Source: JAWKXU01 sp964468045 (GTDB taxonomy: Bacteria > Pseudomonadota > Alphaproteobacteria > Sphingomonadales > Sphingomonadaceae). From it: a stretch of 64,000 nucleotides of DNA. The notes beneath the pieces were generated by a model, which had not been told where the DNA came from, made no database searches, and saw only the letters and a list, made by a program, of their open reading frames with translations. Positions 1-9,200 of this stretch are shown one piece after another. Position 1 is the first letter of the stretch. Every line of letters begins with the position of its first letter. A program made the position numbers and the translations under genes. The DNA lies in the NCBI GenBank assembly GCA_964468045.1, contig CAYXTO010000014.1, forward strand, positions 28,369-92,368, in the 5' to 3' direction.

Positions 1-480
1 CACATGCCGGACGCAATGCACCGCCAGGATCTGGTCGAACCGTTCGTAAATGTCGGGATCGCGGATCAGGCTGAGGAATGGGGCAAGGCCCGTTCCCGTT
101 GAAAGGAGGAACAGGCGCTTGCCCGGCAGCAATGCATCGGCAACGAGCGTTCCGGTTGGCTTGCGCCCGAGGAAGATCCTGTCGCCCTTGCCGATATTCT
201 GAAGGCGGGAGGTGAGAGGGCCATCAGGCACCTTGATCGAAAGGAATTCCAGTTCGTCAGCATAGGACGGGCTGGCGATCGAATAGGCCCGCAACAGGGG
301 GCGACCTTCCGACGGCAGGCCGATCATTACGAATTCGCCCGAACGGAAGCGGAAAGATGGTGGGCGGGTAATCGAAAAGCTGAACAGATGCTCGTTCCAA
401 TGACGGACGGAGCAAACCTCTTCAACTGACAGGGACGCAGAGGGTGCCAGATGGGCTGATGCGGCGATCCTGTCGCTCAT
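1..480 (-). CDS. fpr: ferredoxin-NADP+ reductase, N-terminal part (runs off the window)
   Basis: Flavoprotein that exchanges electrons between NADPH and ferredoxin or flavodoxin in the cytoplasm. The first 160 residues are visible; the 3' end lies beyond position 1. Family motifs seen are RAYS at residues 64-67 (FAD isoalloxazine contact), GPLTSRL at 87-93 (FAD phosphate) and STGTGLAPFLS at 127-137 (start of the NADP domain), spaced as in bacterial Fpr. The ATG at 478-480 overlaps the stop codon of the upstream gene as ATGA, so the two are translationally coupled. A Fur-like site lies about 550 bp upstream, before the partner gene, and Fpr enzymes often serve iron or oxidative-stress needs. 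The family call is firm; iron control is inference. Confidence 0.9.
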   Translation of the reverse strand, partial: MSDRIAASAHLAPSASLSVEEVCSVRHWNEHLFSFSITRPPSFRFRSGEFVMIGLPSEGRPLLRAYSIASPSYADELEFLSIKVPDGPLTSRLQNIGKGDRIFLGRKPTGTLVADALLPGKRLFLLSTGTGLAPFLSLIRDPDIYERFDQILAVHCVRHV

Positions 481-929
481 CACTTCACTTCCTTCATGAT
501 TGCACCGGAAAGACCAGTTATATTGAAGCCTGCGGCGATCAGCTTGGCAGTGACGGTGGTCATTGCGCGGGCAATGGGAGATACCGCTTCCGCCTTGACC
601 AGCAGTTCCAGAGTTTCCCGCATCCGATCCAGATCGCCATTGGCGAGATCGCGCCACATTCCGATCAGGATCGCCTCATGCTCGATGATGCGCTGGCAGT
701 TGATCGGTGCGAGGGAAATGCGTTCAAGCCCGTCACGATTGAGCATCGCCATGGCCAGGTGGAAGTCCGGGAGGGCTGGCAGTGCATGCATGCTTGCAAA
801 TCCGCGGCTCAGGGCGAGCGGAGGGCATGTTCCCTGTTCAACCGCGTGTGCCCAGCCGCGCATTCCCCAGAGCAGGAACCTGGCCCCGTTACAGAGACGA
901 TCCACCGGCTGGTCTATGAACGTGTACAT
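480..929 (-). CDS. unknown protein co-transcribed with fpr
   Basis: A 149-residue soluble protein without a signal peptide or membrane segment; I do not recognise the family. The start chosen is the ATG at 927-929, preceded at good distance by GGGGAGACAGG. An in-frame GTG 24 bases upstream has no ribosome-binding site. Its stop overlaps the fpr start (ATGA), so the products are probably made together and may work together. The N-terminal half is rich in aromatic and aliphatic residues, the C-terminal half is predicted helical with many charged residues. A Fur-like sequence upstream suggests an iron-linked role, but nothing in the protein itself proves this. Confidence 0.65.
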   Translation of the reverse strand: MYTFIDQPVDRLCNGARFLLWGMRGWAHAVEQGTCPPLALSRGFASMHALPALPDFHLAMAMLNRDGLERISLAPINCQRIIEHEAILIGMWRDLANGDLDRMRETLELLVKAEAVSPIARAMTTVTAKLIAAGFNITGLSGAIMKEVK

Positions 930-1029
930 TCCTGTCTCCCCATTGTCGGCCACGCAACGTGCCTGCGATGCAAGGCCTGCAGTGCTCGCCGATCAGCATG
1001 CGACTCATCGAGTGTCAGCCAGATACGCT

Positions 1030-1055
1030 ATTGCGAGTTAATTGCAAATGAGAAG
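1030..1055 (-). promoter_or_regulatory. possible Fur-family operator
   Basis: On the minus strand this AT-rich stretch reads TTCTCATTTGCAATTAACT followed by CGCAAT. It contains two copies of TTGCAA/TCGCAA-type hexamers and the TTCTCATTTGC block common in Fur boxes of proteobacteria. It stands out from GC-rich surroundings and lies about 100 bp upstream of the unknown-fpr gene pair. This is a match by eye to known Fur motifs, not a scored prediction. Confidence 0.35.
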
Positions 1056-1164
1056 ATGAGTGCTGCCCGGGGTTTTTCATCCCGTAAAACGGAGCAAGAC
1101 ACTCTGGAATTCACTTAAACGACATCACCCCGACCGGGGATATCATGCAGAAATTGAATGAAGC

Positions 1165-1189
1165 CAGGGACGCAGCGTTTGCGCCCCTG
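1165..1189 (-). terminator. hairpin downstream of EF-hand gene
   Basis: CAGGGACGC at 1165-1173 pairs with GCGCCCCTG at 1181-1189 (one mismatch, 7-base loop), starting 14 bases after the stop of the EF-hand gene. No strong U-tract follows on the minus strand, so it may be a weak or factor-assisted terminator. Confidence 0.35.
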
Positions 1190-1202
1190 ATCCTCAGTCA
1201 TA

Positions 1203-1562
1203 TCACCGCTTCTTGGCAGCCTTGGCGGCATCCCATTCCGCCTTGGACAGGGCACCATCGCCATCCTTGTCTGCAGTTGCGAACCAGGTCGACTTTTTCG
1301 CGGTATATTCAGCCGCTGAAATCTGCCCGTTTCCGTCGCTGTCGGCGTCGGCAAGCTTGGCCGCCTTGTCGCCCAGTTCGGCGGAGGAAAGTTGACCGTT
1401 GCCATCCTTGTCCAATGCCGTCCAACTCGCCTGCACGGAGGCGTCATGTTCGGCCTTGCTTACAACGCCATCCCCGTCGGAATCCGGGCTCTTGTTGGGA
1501 TTTGCAGATGCGGTACCTGCAATCGTCAAGGCGGCGATCGCACTTAAGACAACCAATTTCAT
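1203..1562 (-). CDS. secreted EF-hand calcium-binding protein
   Basis: A 119-residue protein with a cleavable signal peptide (residues 1-20, ending TASA) and four EF-hand loops: 27-38 (DSDGDGVVSKAE), 51-62 (DKDGNGQLSSAE), 74-85 (DSDGNGQISAAE) and 98-109 (DKDGDGALSKAE). Each loop has Asp/Asn at positions 1, 3 and 5 and Glu at 12, so calcium binding is likely. The mature protein is almost only EF-hands and probably works as a periplasmic calcium buffer or sensor. The start ATG is fixed by AGAGGAG eight bases upstream and by the signal peptide; a longer upstream frame is unlikely. Gene stands alone. Confidence 0.85.
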   Translation of the reverse strand: MKLVVLSAIAALTIAGTASANPNKSPDSDGDGVVSKAEHDASVQASWTALDKDGNGQLSSAELGDKAAKLADADSDGNGQISAAEYTAKKSTWFATADKDGDGALSKAEWDAAKAAKKR

Positions 1563-1796
1563 CAAAGATCTCCTCTCGCGGAACTGTTCCCGTACAACAG
1601 AGCGAAAGAATATAGGTTTCCGGTGAAACGGGTAGGACGAGCAGCAGATGCGACAAGCGCAAGCATTCAGCGAGCGCCAGCGTAAGACGGCGCGTGTTTC
1701 AGTGGAGGAATAGTGATCGGCCAGCGAAGCGGGATGCATATACCCGAAGTCGTGTTATCCTCTCGGCAGATGCGATTTCCAGGGGGTCGGCCGCAC

Positions 1797-3107
1797 ATGG
1801 AAGATAGCTTTCGACGCAAGTTTGCGAGCAGTTTGAGCGTGGTGGCCTTTCTGGCACTGGCATGTTCGACGGACGCTCTTGCCCTGACCGTAACCGGCCT
1901 GAAAGATACAGGTCTCGATCATATCTATGGCAGCTATGCACCGGGAGGGAACTGCTCCCTGGAGCCGCGCCTCACTATCGATGAGACCGGCTTCACTTTC
2001 CGCGCCAGCGGTCGCACGGTGAAGAGCACCAAGGTTGAATATGCTGTCAGTTACATGGGGCAGAGCTATGATGGCATAGCGGCAGTCTTTTTCCCCTTCC
2101 CGATCAACGACAATAATTTTGGCCCTGTCATCATGATGGTGAACGATGGCGAAAAACGCGGCGTCATTCGTCTCGAAGCCGATGTTCCTCCCGGGCAACG
2201 CCAGGACCCTTTTCATGCGGCTCTTACCAGGGCTTCGCCTCTCTTGCTTTGTCCGGGCACCTCGTCAGCCGTTGCCGCTCCAGCGGCTCCTGAACCGATG
2301 AAGCAAGCCCCGGTGGCGGGGATGCCGATTGAGTGGAACAACCTTCCTTCGCTCGTGGGACGATTTCCGGGGAGCTACGACAAGAGCAATATCGATCTAT
2401 TCAACGCCGGTGCAGTCGCTGCTGCGATCAGGTCAAGCCTTGGAGCGAAGGTCGACGTCCTCCAAAAAAATCTCTCGGTAGTATCTCCGCTTCAGCGACA
2501 GGGATCCCTCTATTACGTCTCGGGCAATGCCGACCATCAAGGTGGAGTGGAGCAGGCCTATGTGCTGATCGACGCAACTCGTCGCGCCGTCCAGATCGGT
2601 CTCTGGGAAAGGGGCAAGCTGACCGTCTATGCCCCAACTGGTACACGTATCCCATTACCCGCCGATCTCCAGAAGCTGCTGAATGAAAGCCCTCCAGAAG
2701 ACGCCGTCGCCTTGCCGGGCACACCCTGGGAAGTCGTTCCCGTGCAAGGGCGATCGCCACTTGCCTATGTGGATGCAGCCGGATCACCCAATATCAAGGC
2801 TTTCAGCCTGTTTTGCGAGAACGGTCGTCCTATGATGGCTGTCCTCCTCAACAAGCCTGCAACGGATGCAACCCTAACGGTGACCTGGAATTTTGCCGGC
2901 AGGCTGGTGAACATTCCGGTCGGGCGGAGTAATACGGCAGGTACTTTCTGGCAGGCCAATCTCTCTGGCTCGAATCTGATCCCGATGCTCATGAGTCAGA
3001 CCGACGCGGCCATGCTGCGGATCAATGGAAGGCTGGAAGGCGAGGCTCTGCTTGCAGGTGCGCCGGCAGCGCTGCGGACTGCGATGAAACCCTGCCTAAG
3101 GCTCTGA
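1797..3107 (+). CDS. secreted protein of unknown function
   Basis: A 436-residue protein that starts with a signal peptide (about residues 1-29, hydrophobic core SLSVVAFLALA). AGGGGG lies 12 bases before the chosen ATG; longer in-frame starts lack a good site. The mature part has few cysteines, an Ala/Pro-rich linker near residues 160-180, and beta-rich flanks. I do not recognise a domain. It probably acts in the periplasm. It lies between the EF-hand gene (divergent) and the 3' end of tRNA-Asn, with no evident operon partner. Confidence 0.7.
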   Translation: MEDSFRRKFASSLSVVAFLALACSTDALALTVTGLKDTGLDHIYGSYAPGGNCSLEPRLTIDETGFTFRASGRTVKSTKVEYAVSYMGQSYDGIAAVFFPFPINDNNFGPVIMMVNDGEKRGVIRLEADVPPGQRQDPFHAALTRASPLLLCPGTSSAVAAPAAPEPMKQAPVAGMPIEWNNLPSLVGRFPGSYDKSNIDLFNAGAVAAAIRSSLGAKVDVLQKNLSVVSPLQRQGSLYYVSGNADHQGGVEQAYVLIDATRRAVQIGLWERGKLTVYAPTGTRIPLPADLQKLLNESPPEDAVALPGTPWEVVPVQGRSPLAYVDAAGSPNIKAFSLFCENGRPMMAVLLNKPATDATLTVTWNFAGRLVNIPVGRSNTAGTFWQANLSGSNLIPMLMSQTDAAMLRINGRLEGEALLAGAPAALRTAMKPCLRL

Positions 3108-3198
3108 TGCAGGCAGGAGAGGTTCTACTGCAAGAGGTGGGATGCCGGGTTTTCTCACTTCTAAATTTGCCAAGAAATACAAATGTTTAGAAGGAAAA

Positions 3199-3273
3199 TG
3201 GCTCCCCGAGTTGGATTCGAACCAACGGCCGCTCGATTAACAGTCGAGAGCTCTACCGCTGAGCTATCGGGGA
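3199..3273 (-). tRNA. tRNA-Asn (GTT)
   Basis: 75-base cloverleaf on the minus strand. The acceptor stem TCCCCGA pairs with TCGGGGA, the discriminator is G, and CCA is encoded. The anticodon loop CTGTTAA gives anticodon GTT. The T arm contains GGTTCGAATCC. It lies 69 bases downstream of the NAD kinase stop on the same strand. Confidence 0.97.
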
Positions 3274-3341
3274 GCAGTCCGGCGCACCGGACGGGCCGCC
3301 TATATTAAGGGCAGCCGGCTTTGGCAAGCGCTGCCCGCAGG

Positions 3342-4124
3342 TCACGCGATAAATTGTTCCGTGACGATGCGTTCATCCAGGCTGTGCCCGGGATCGAACA
3401 GAAGCGTCAATTCCCGGTCGCGAGCAATTCGCAACTGCACTTCCGCAATATCCCGCAATTCCTTCTGATCCGCGACCGCGGCCACCGGACGCTTGTCGGG
3501 ATCGAGGACGCGCAGGTCGATCCGCGAAAAATCCGGCAGGATGGCTCCGCGCCAGCGGCGCGGCCGGAAGGGGCTGATCGGGGTCAGGGCCAGCATTTTT
3601 GAATCGAGCGGCAGGATCGGCCCGTTCGCCGAGAGATTATATGCGGTCGAACCGGCCGGGGTCGCAACCAGGATTCCGTCGCAGAACAACTCGTCGATGC
3701 GAATCTTCTCGTTTACCGTGACTTGAATCTTCGCGGTCTGCCGCGTCTCGCGCAGGAGAGAGACTTCGTTGATGGCGAAGACTTCGTGATGCTTTCCGTC
3801 TTGCGTGAGGGCTTCCATCCGAAGCGGATCGACCGCGAAGGCCCGCGCTTCGTTGACCTTCCGGAGCAGGTCTGGCCGCCGTGCGAAACGGTTCATCAGG
3901 AAACCGACAGTTCCCAGGTTCATGCCATAGGCCGGCACGACCCTGCCATTATCGAGCATCTGGTGGAGGGTGTGCAGCATGAAGCCGTCACCGCCGAGCA
4001 CCACCACCGCTTCCGCGCGTTCCAGCGGAACCCAGGGTGCTGCCGCCGCAAGCGACCTGGCGGCGTCCCGCGCGCGATCCGTGGGAGAGGCGAGCAACGC
4101 CAGGCTCTTGAAATCGTGTCGCAC
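3342..4124 (-). CDS. nadK: NAD kinase
   Basis: Makes NADP+ from NAD+ and ATP (or polyphosphate) in the cytoplasm. The 260-residue protein has the family's GGDG motif (44-47), the NE motif (119-120) and the DG...ATPAGSTAY block (149-162) that binds the nucleotide and forms the dimer. The start is a GTG with AGGGAGA about nine bases upstream; a longer frame to 4223 would add a tail that NAD kinases of this group lack. It is divergent from the EAL-domain gene. Confidence 0.93.
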   Translation of the reverse strand: MRHDFKSLALLASPTDRARDAARSLAAAAPWVPLERAEAVVVLGGDGFMLHTLHQMLDNGRVVPAYGMNLGTVGFLMNRFARRPDLLRKVNEARAFAVDPLRMEALTQDGKHHEVFAINEVSLLRETRQTAKIQVTVNEKIRIDELFCDGILVATPAGSTAYNLSANGPILPLDSKMLALTPISPFRPRRWRGAILPDFSRIDLRVLDPDKRPVAAVADQKELRDIAEVQLRIARDRELTLLFDPGHSLDERIVTEQFIA

Positions 4125-4266
4125 GCCCAAAGGTCTCCCTGTCCGGAATATCCGGCCCAATTGCGCGGACAGTATGAATCGTGGCGCGATTTGGCAACAA
4201 ACGCCGTGAGGGGATGGGGGCAAAAGCGAAAGGGAATTCTAAATCTATCGTGCTATGGGCGGACAA

Positions 4267-5595
4267 ATGCACGAAAAGTCCCATCCCGCCTTAGCTTTGG
4301 AGCGTGACGCGCTGACTGGCCTGGCCGGGCCGAACCATGCGCATATGCGGATCGCCGAGTGGGAAGAAGCGGCGCAACGCGCCGGCCGGATCGCACCCAT
4401 TCATGCCATGATGCTGGGATTGAGACGGTTCGAGACGGTCAACCTGGCCTATGGCGAGCATGCGGGCGACAGCGCGCTGGTGGAAGTCGCGCGCCGAATC
4501 ATGGAATTCGCCAACGAGGAACTGGACCGCGAATGGTTCGTGGCGCGCATGGGAGGTGGAAATTTCCTGCTTGCCGCGAACGATCCCTGCAGCCGAGAAC
4601 GGTGGCAATGGCTGGCGGAGGCGCTTGCGGATAGCGTGGCGCACCCGATTCCCAACCGGCATGGCAGCGGCATCATGCGGCTCTGGCCGAGAATCGCCCT
4701 GTTGCGCGGCATGCCGGGGGAAGGGCCGGACACGATGTTCGATCGGCTGGCCGAAACGCTCAATCGCGCGCAGCGGCAATCCGGCCGCAGGATCCTGTGG
4801 GCCGACGGCGAACTGAGCCCGGTGGGGCGCAGCGCGACCCAGCTCGAGGCCGATCTGCTCGGGGCGCTCGATCGCGAGGAAATAGAGATACTCTACCAGC
4901 CGCAATATTCCGTAGCGGGGAACCGTTTGGTCGGGGCCGAGGCCCTGGCCAGGTGGCAGCATCCGGAACTGGGCCGGATCGGCGCGGGCGCCCTTTTCGC
5001 GATTGCCGAACGGGCCGATCATGTCGCTCAGCTTTCACGGCACATCGCGGGGCGCGCACTGGCAGGTGCGGTCGCCTGGCCGGATGACCTGCGCCTTTCG
5101 CTGAACGTGACCGCGGCCGATCTTACCTCGCAGTCCTTTCCCAACGAGATCGCCGCCGCGGTGGTGGAAGCCGGCTTTACCCCCGATCTTCTCACGCTCG
5201 AGATTACCGAGCAGGCCCTGTTGTTCGACCTTGAAAGATCGGCGGAGGCGCTCGGCAAGCTGGTCGACCTGGGCATTCGGATCGCGCTCGATGACTTTGG
5301 CGCCGGCTTCTGCAACTTCCGCTATCTGAAGCTGCTGCCGCTCCATTACCTGAAACTCGATCGCGTGATGGTCGATGAAATCGAAGAGGATCCGCGCGAC
5401 CTTGCGGTGTTCCGCGCGATCATCGCAATGGCCAAGGCATTGGGCCTGAAAGTGATAGCGGAAGGGATCGAGGGCGAGGGGCAACTCGAATTGATCGTGC
5501 GCGAAGGCTGCGATTTCTATCAGGGATTCCTGCGCGCGCAGCCGATGAGCACGGCGGATTTCCTCGGATTTGTCGCAGCCGAACGCGGCAAGTGA
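4267..5595 (+). CDS. GGDEF-EAL protein, probable c-di-GMP phosphodiesterase
   Basis: A 442-residue soluble protein with an N-terminal GGDEF-type domain (about 20-180) and a C-terminal EAL domain (about 195-440). The cyclase signature is degraded to RMGGGNF, so diguanylate cyclase activity is unlikely. The EAL domain retains the EAL triad (AEALARW), LNVT, LEITE, DDFGAGF, LKLDR, AEGIE and YQGF motifs needed for metal and c-di-GMP binding, so hydrolysis of c-di-GMP to pGpG is expected. No sensor or membrane segment is present. An ATG four codons upstream (4255) is an alternative start; I chose 4267 because GGGCGGA precedes it. Confidence 0.88.
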   Translation: MHEKSHPALALERDALTGLAGPNHAHMRIAEWEEAAQRAGRIAPIHAMMLGLRRFETVNLAYGEHAGDSALVEVARRIMEFANEELDREWFVARMGGGNFLLAANDPCSRERWQWLAEALADSVAHPIPNRHGSGIMRLWPRIALLRGMPGEGPDTMFDRLAETLNRAQRQSGRRILWADGELSPVGRSATQLEADLLGALDREEIEILYQPQYSVAGNRLVGAEALARWQHPELGRIGAGALFAIAERADHVAQLSRHIAGRALAGAVAWPDDLRLSLNVTAADLTSQSFPNEIAAAVVEAGFTPDLLTLEITEQALLFDLERSAEALGKLVDLGIRIALDDFGAGFCNFRYLKLLPLHYLKLDRVMVDEIEEDPRDLAVFRAIIAMAKALGLKVIAEGIEGEGQLELIVREGCDFYQGFLRAQPMSTADFLGFVAAERGK

Positions 5596-5606
5596 AATAA
5601 GTGAAA

Positions 5607-6257
5607 ATGGTGAAGCAAACCATTGCATCGCTACGCCGGGGCTGGCGCGGCAATCCGGCGATTGTCCTTCCGCTTGCGGCCTGCGCCTGCAGTGCCGGGC
5701 CGATGGTCGAGGTCGTCAGCCGGCAATATGACCATTACGAGATCGACCGTTTCGAGGCGCCGCCGATCGAGGGGGATGTGATCCATGCCATCGGCATCTA
5801 TGAAGGCGGCTCCGATCACGGCCCGGGCCTGCACCCGCGCGAAGACGTCACGGTGGAGATCGAGGATCAGGGCGGTCGCCCGGTCTATCTTGCCCTGTCA
5901 TCCTACGAGCCTGTCAGATGGAACATCACGGGGCCGGGCGCTGCCGCTGTGAAAGCTGTCTATCTGGCCGGTTATCACAGTCAGAAAATCGTCGGCGTGA
6001 AGAATGCGAAGGTGGTCGACCGATCCGCAGAAAGGGCCGGAGACCGTGATCGGGAAGAGCCTGATGACGGCGACTGGGGTGTGGAAACCACGCTATATTC
6101 CTATGCGCCGGTAAGCTGCACCTATACCTATGCCATGCCCAGCGGCGGCGGTTGCGCTTCGGCGCGGCAGTTCCTGGCCAATGCGCGGGCGTTGTTGGGC
6201 GGGCAGGTCGCCAGCTTTACCGGCATCTACAACGCCCAGCACTTTCGCATCCGGTAA
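5607..6257 (+). CDS. hypothetical exported protein
   Basis: About 216 residues. The N terminus has a basic stretch (SLRRGWRG) and a hydrophobic LPLAACACSAG segment that may be a signal or lipoprotein signal peptide, though the hydrophobic core is short. The rest contains a His/Asp-rich region and a conserved-looking Cys pair near the C terminus (SCTYTY and GGCAS). I do not recognise the family. It follows the EAL gene after 11 bases, so it may share its transcript. A GTG two codons earlier (5601) is also possible. Confidence 0.6.
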   Translation: MVKQTIASLRRGWRGNPAIVLPLAACACSAGPMVEVVSRQYDHYEIDRFEAPPIEGDVIHAIGIYEGGSDHGPGLHPREDVTVEIEDQGGRPVYLALSSYEPVRWNITGPGAAAVKAVYLAGYHSQKIVGVKNAKVVDRSAERAGDRDREEPDDGDWGVETTLYSYAPVSCTYTYAMPSGGGCASARQFLANARALLGGQVASFTGIYNAQHFRIR

Positions 6258-6266
6258 GGGAAGCCG

Positions 6267-9200
6267 CTATCGCGCAGCCTTGCGTACTATTCCCGAAAGC
6301 CCCTTGGTGAGCTGGACAAGGCCGTTGAGGCGGCTCTTGGGATCGCCCCAGGCCCGATTGATCATCAGTTTCATGTCCGGACGCAGCTTGGCGGTGCCTT
6401 TCAGCCGCTCCACGTAAGCGATCAGCCCGGCCGGATCGGGGAAATCGTCCTTATGGAATGTAACGAGCGTGCCCCGCGCACCCACATCGATCTTGGCGAT
6501 GTTGGCCAGGATCGCCTGATGCTTGATTTCGATCAGCTTGATCAGGTTGCCGGTGGGACCGGGCAGGGCGCCGAACCGGTCGATCATTTCCGCCGCGAGC
6601 GATTCTATCTCGGCATGATCTCGCGCATCGTTGAGGCGGCGGTAGAGGGCCATGCGGACGGCGAGATCCGGCACATACTCTTCCGGTATCATGATCGGCG
6701 CATCCACCGTGATCTGCGGGCTGAGGCCGGAGGAATCCCGCTCCAATCCGTTTTCGCCCGCCTTGGCCGCCAGGATCGCGTCTTCCAGCATGGATTGATA
6801 GAGTTCGAACCCGACTTCCCGGATATGGCCGGACTGTTCGTCACCCAGCAGGTTGCCCGCCCCGCGAATGTCGAGATCATGGCTGGCCAACTGGAATCCT
6901 GCGCCCAGGCTGTCGAGATCGCCCAGCACCTTGAGGCGTTTCTCGGCGACCTCGCTCAACGCCTGGTCGCGGGGATAGGTCAGATAGGCATAGGCCCGCA
7001 GCTTGGCGCGGCCAACCCGCCCACGCAGCTGGTACAACTGGGCCAGGCCGAAGCGGTCCGCGCGATGAATGATGATGGTATTGGCGGAAGGGATATCGAG
7101 CCCGCTTTCGACGATCGTCGTGGAAAGCAGCACGTCGTACTGGCGTTCGTAGAAGGCGCTCATCCGCTCCTCCACTTCGCTGGCCGCCATCTGGCCATGC
7201 GCCGTCACCGTTTTTACTTCCGGCACGCTCTGGCGCAGCCATTCCTCGATATCGGCAATGTCGGCGATCCTTGGCACGATCAGGAAGCTCTGCCCGCCGC
7301 GATGATGCTCGCGCAGCAACGCCTCACGCATCACCATGTCGTCCCATTCCATCACATAGGTCCGCACCGCCAGTCGGTCGACCGGCGGGGTCTGGATGGT
7401 GGAAAGCTCGCGCAGGCCCGACATCGCCATTTGCAGCGTGCGGGGGATCGGCGTCGCGGTCAGCGTCAGCACATGCACATCGTTGCGCAGTTGCTTTAGC
7501 TTTTCCTTGTGATTGACCCCGAAACGCTGCTCCTCATCGACGACGACGAGGCCGAGCCGCTTGAACTTGACGGATTTGGACAGCAGCGCATGCGTGCCGA
7601 TCACGATATCCACCGTGCCGTCGGTCAGGCCTTCGCGGGTCTGCGATGCCTCCTTGGCCGGAACCAGGCGGGACAGCCGTCCGATCCTGATCGGAAAGCC
7701 GGCGAAGCGCTCGACGAAATTGGCATAGTGCTGACGGGCCAAAAGCGTGGTCGGGGCGATCACCGCCACCTGCTGGCCCGACATCGCGGCCACGAAGGCC
7801 GCGCGCAGCGCCACCTCGGTCTTGCCGAAGCCGACATCGCCGCAGACCAGCCGGTCCATCGGCTTGCCTTCCCCGAGATCGCCCAGCACATCCTCGATCG
7901 CGCGTTCCTGATCTTCAGTTTCCTGCCAGGGGAAACGGTCGATGAACTGGTTGTAGATCGCCTCCTCGGCGAGCAAGGCGGGCGCGGACTTGAGGGCGCG
8001 GAGCGCTGCGGTGCGCATCAGCTCATGCGCGATCTGCTGGATGCGCTCCTTCAGCCGCGCCCGGCGGCGCTGCCAGGCCTCGCCACCCAGCCGGTCAAGC
8101 GGAACGCTTTCCTCCGAGCTGCCATAGCGGGACAGCACGTCGATATTCTCGACCGGAATATAGAGCTTATCGCCGCCGGCATATTCCAGCATGACGCAAT
8201 CATGGGGGCTTTTGCCGACCTGGATCGATTCCAGCCCGGCATAGCGCCCGATCCCATGCTCCATATGAACGACGAGATCGCCCGGATGGAGCGCGGAAAG
8301 CTCCGCCAGGAAAGCGTCCGAATCCTTCTTGCGCTTGCGCCTGCGGACAAGGCGGTCACCCAGGATGTCCTGCTCCGTGACCAGTTCCAGCTCGTCGTTC
8401 GCGAAGCCGGTTTCCAGCGGCAGCACCATTGCGACTGGCTTGCCCCTGGCCGCAAGCCCCAGCGCATCCTGCCAGGTGTCCGCCAGACGGACCTCGGCTC
8501 CGGCCTCCCCCAGAATCGACGCGATGCGCGCGCGGCTGCCGGACGAGTAGGCGGCGAGCAAAGGCTTCTTGCCAGCCTTGCCCAGCGCGGCAAGGTGGTT
8601 GGCGGCTGCTTCATAGACATTGTCGCCCCGCGCCCGTTCCGCGCCGAAATCGCGCGAGGAAGCAAATCCGAAGTCGAGCACGCGTTCGCTTTCAGGTTCG
8701 GCGAAGATGCCTGCGCGATGGACCGGCCATTCCTCCAGCCGGGCGTTGAATTCCTGCTGCGACAGGTAAAGCGCGTCGGTGGCCAGCGGACGATAGCTGC
8801 CCGCCGCCTGACCTGCGGTTTCGCTGCGCGCGGTATGGTAATCCGCGATGTCGGACAGGCGCTCCTCACCGGCGGACAGGGCGCTGTTGTCGATCACGAC
8901 GACGTCGTCCTTCGACAGGTGATCGAACAGGGTGTCGAGCCGTTCCTCGAACAGGGGCAGCCAGTGCTCCATCCCCGCCAGCCGCCGCCCGTCACTTACC
9001 GCCTGATAGAGCGGGTCGCCGGTGGCGTTGGCTCCGAACATCTCGCGATAGCGCGTGCGGAAGCGCTTGATCGTCTCCTCGTCCAGCAAGGCTTCGCTGG
9101 CCGGCAGCAGCAAATGGGAATCGATCACCCCCGTGGTACGCTGCGTATTGGGATCGAACAGGCGCAAGGATTCCAGCTCGTCGCCGAAGAAGTCCAGACG

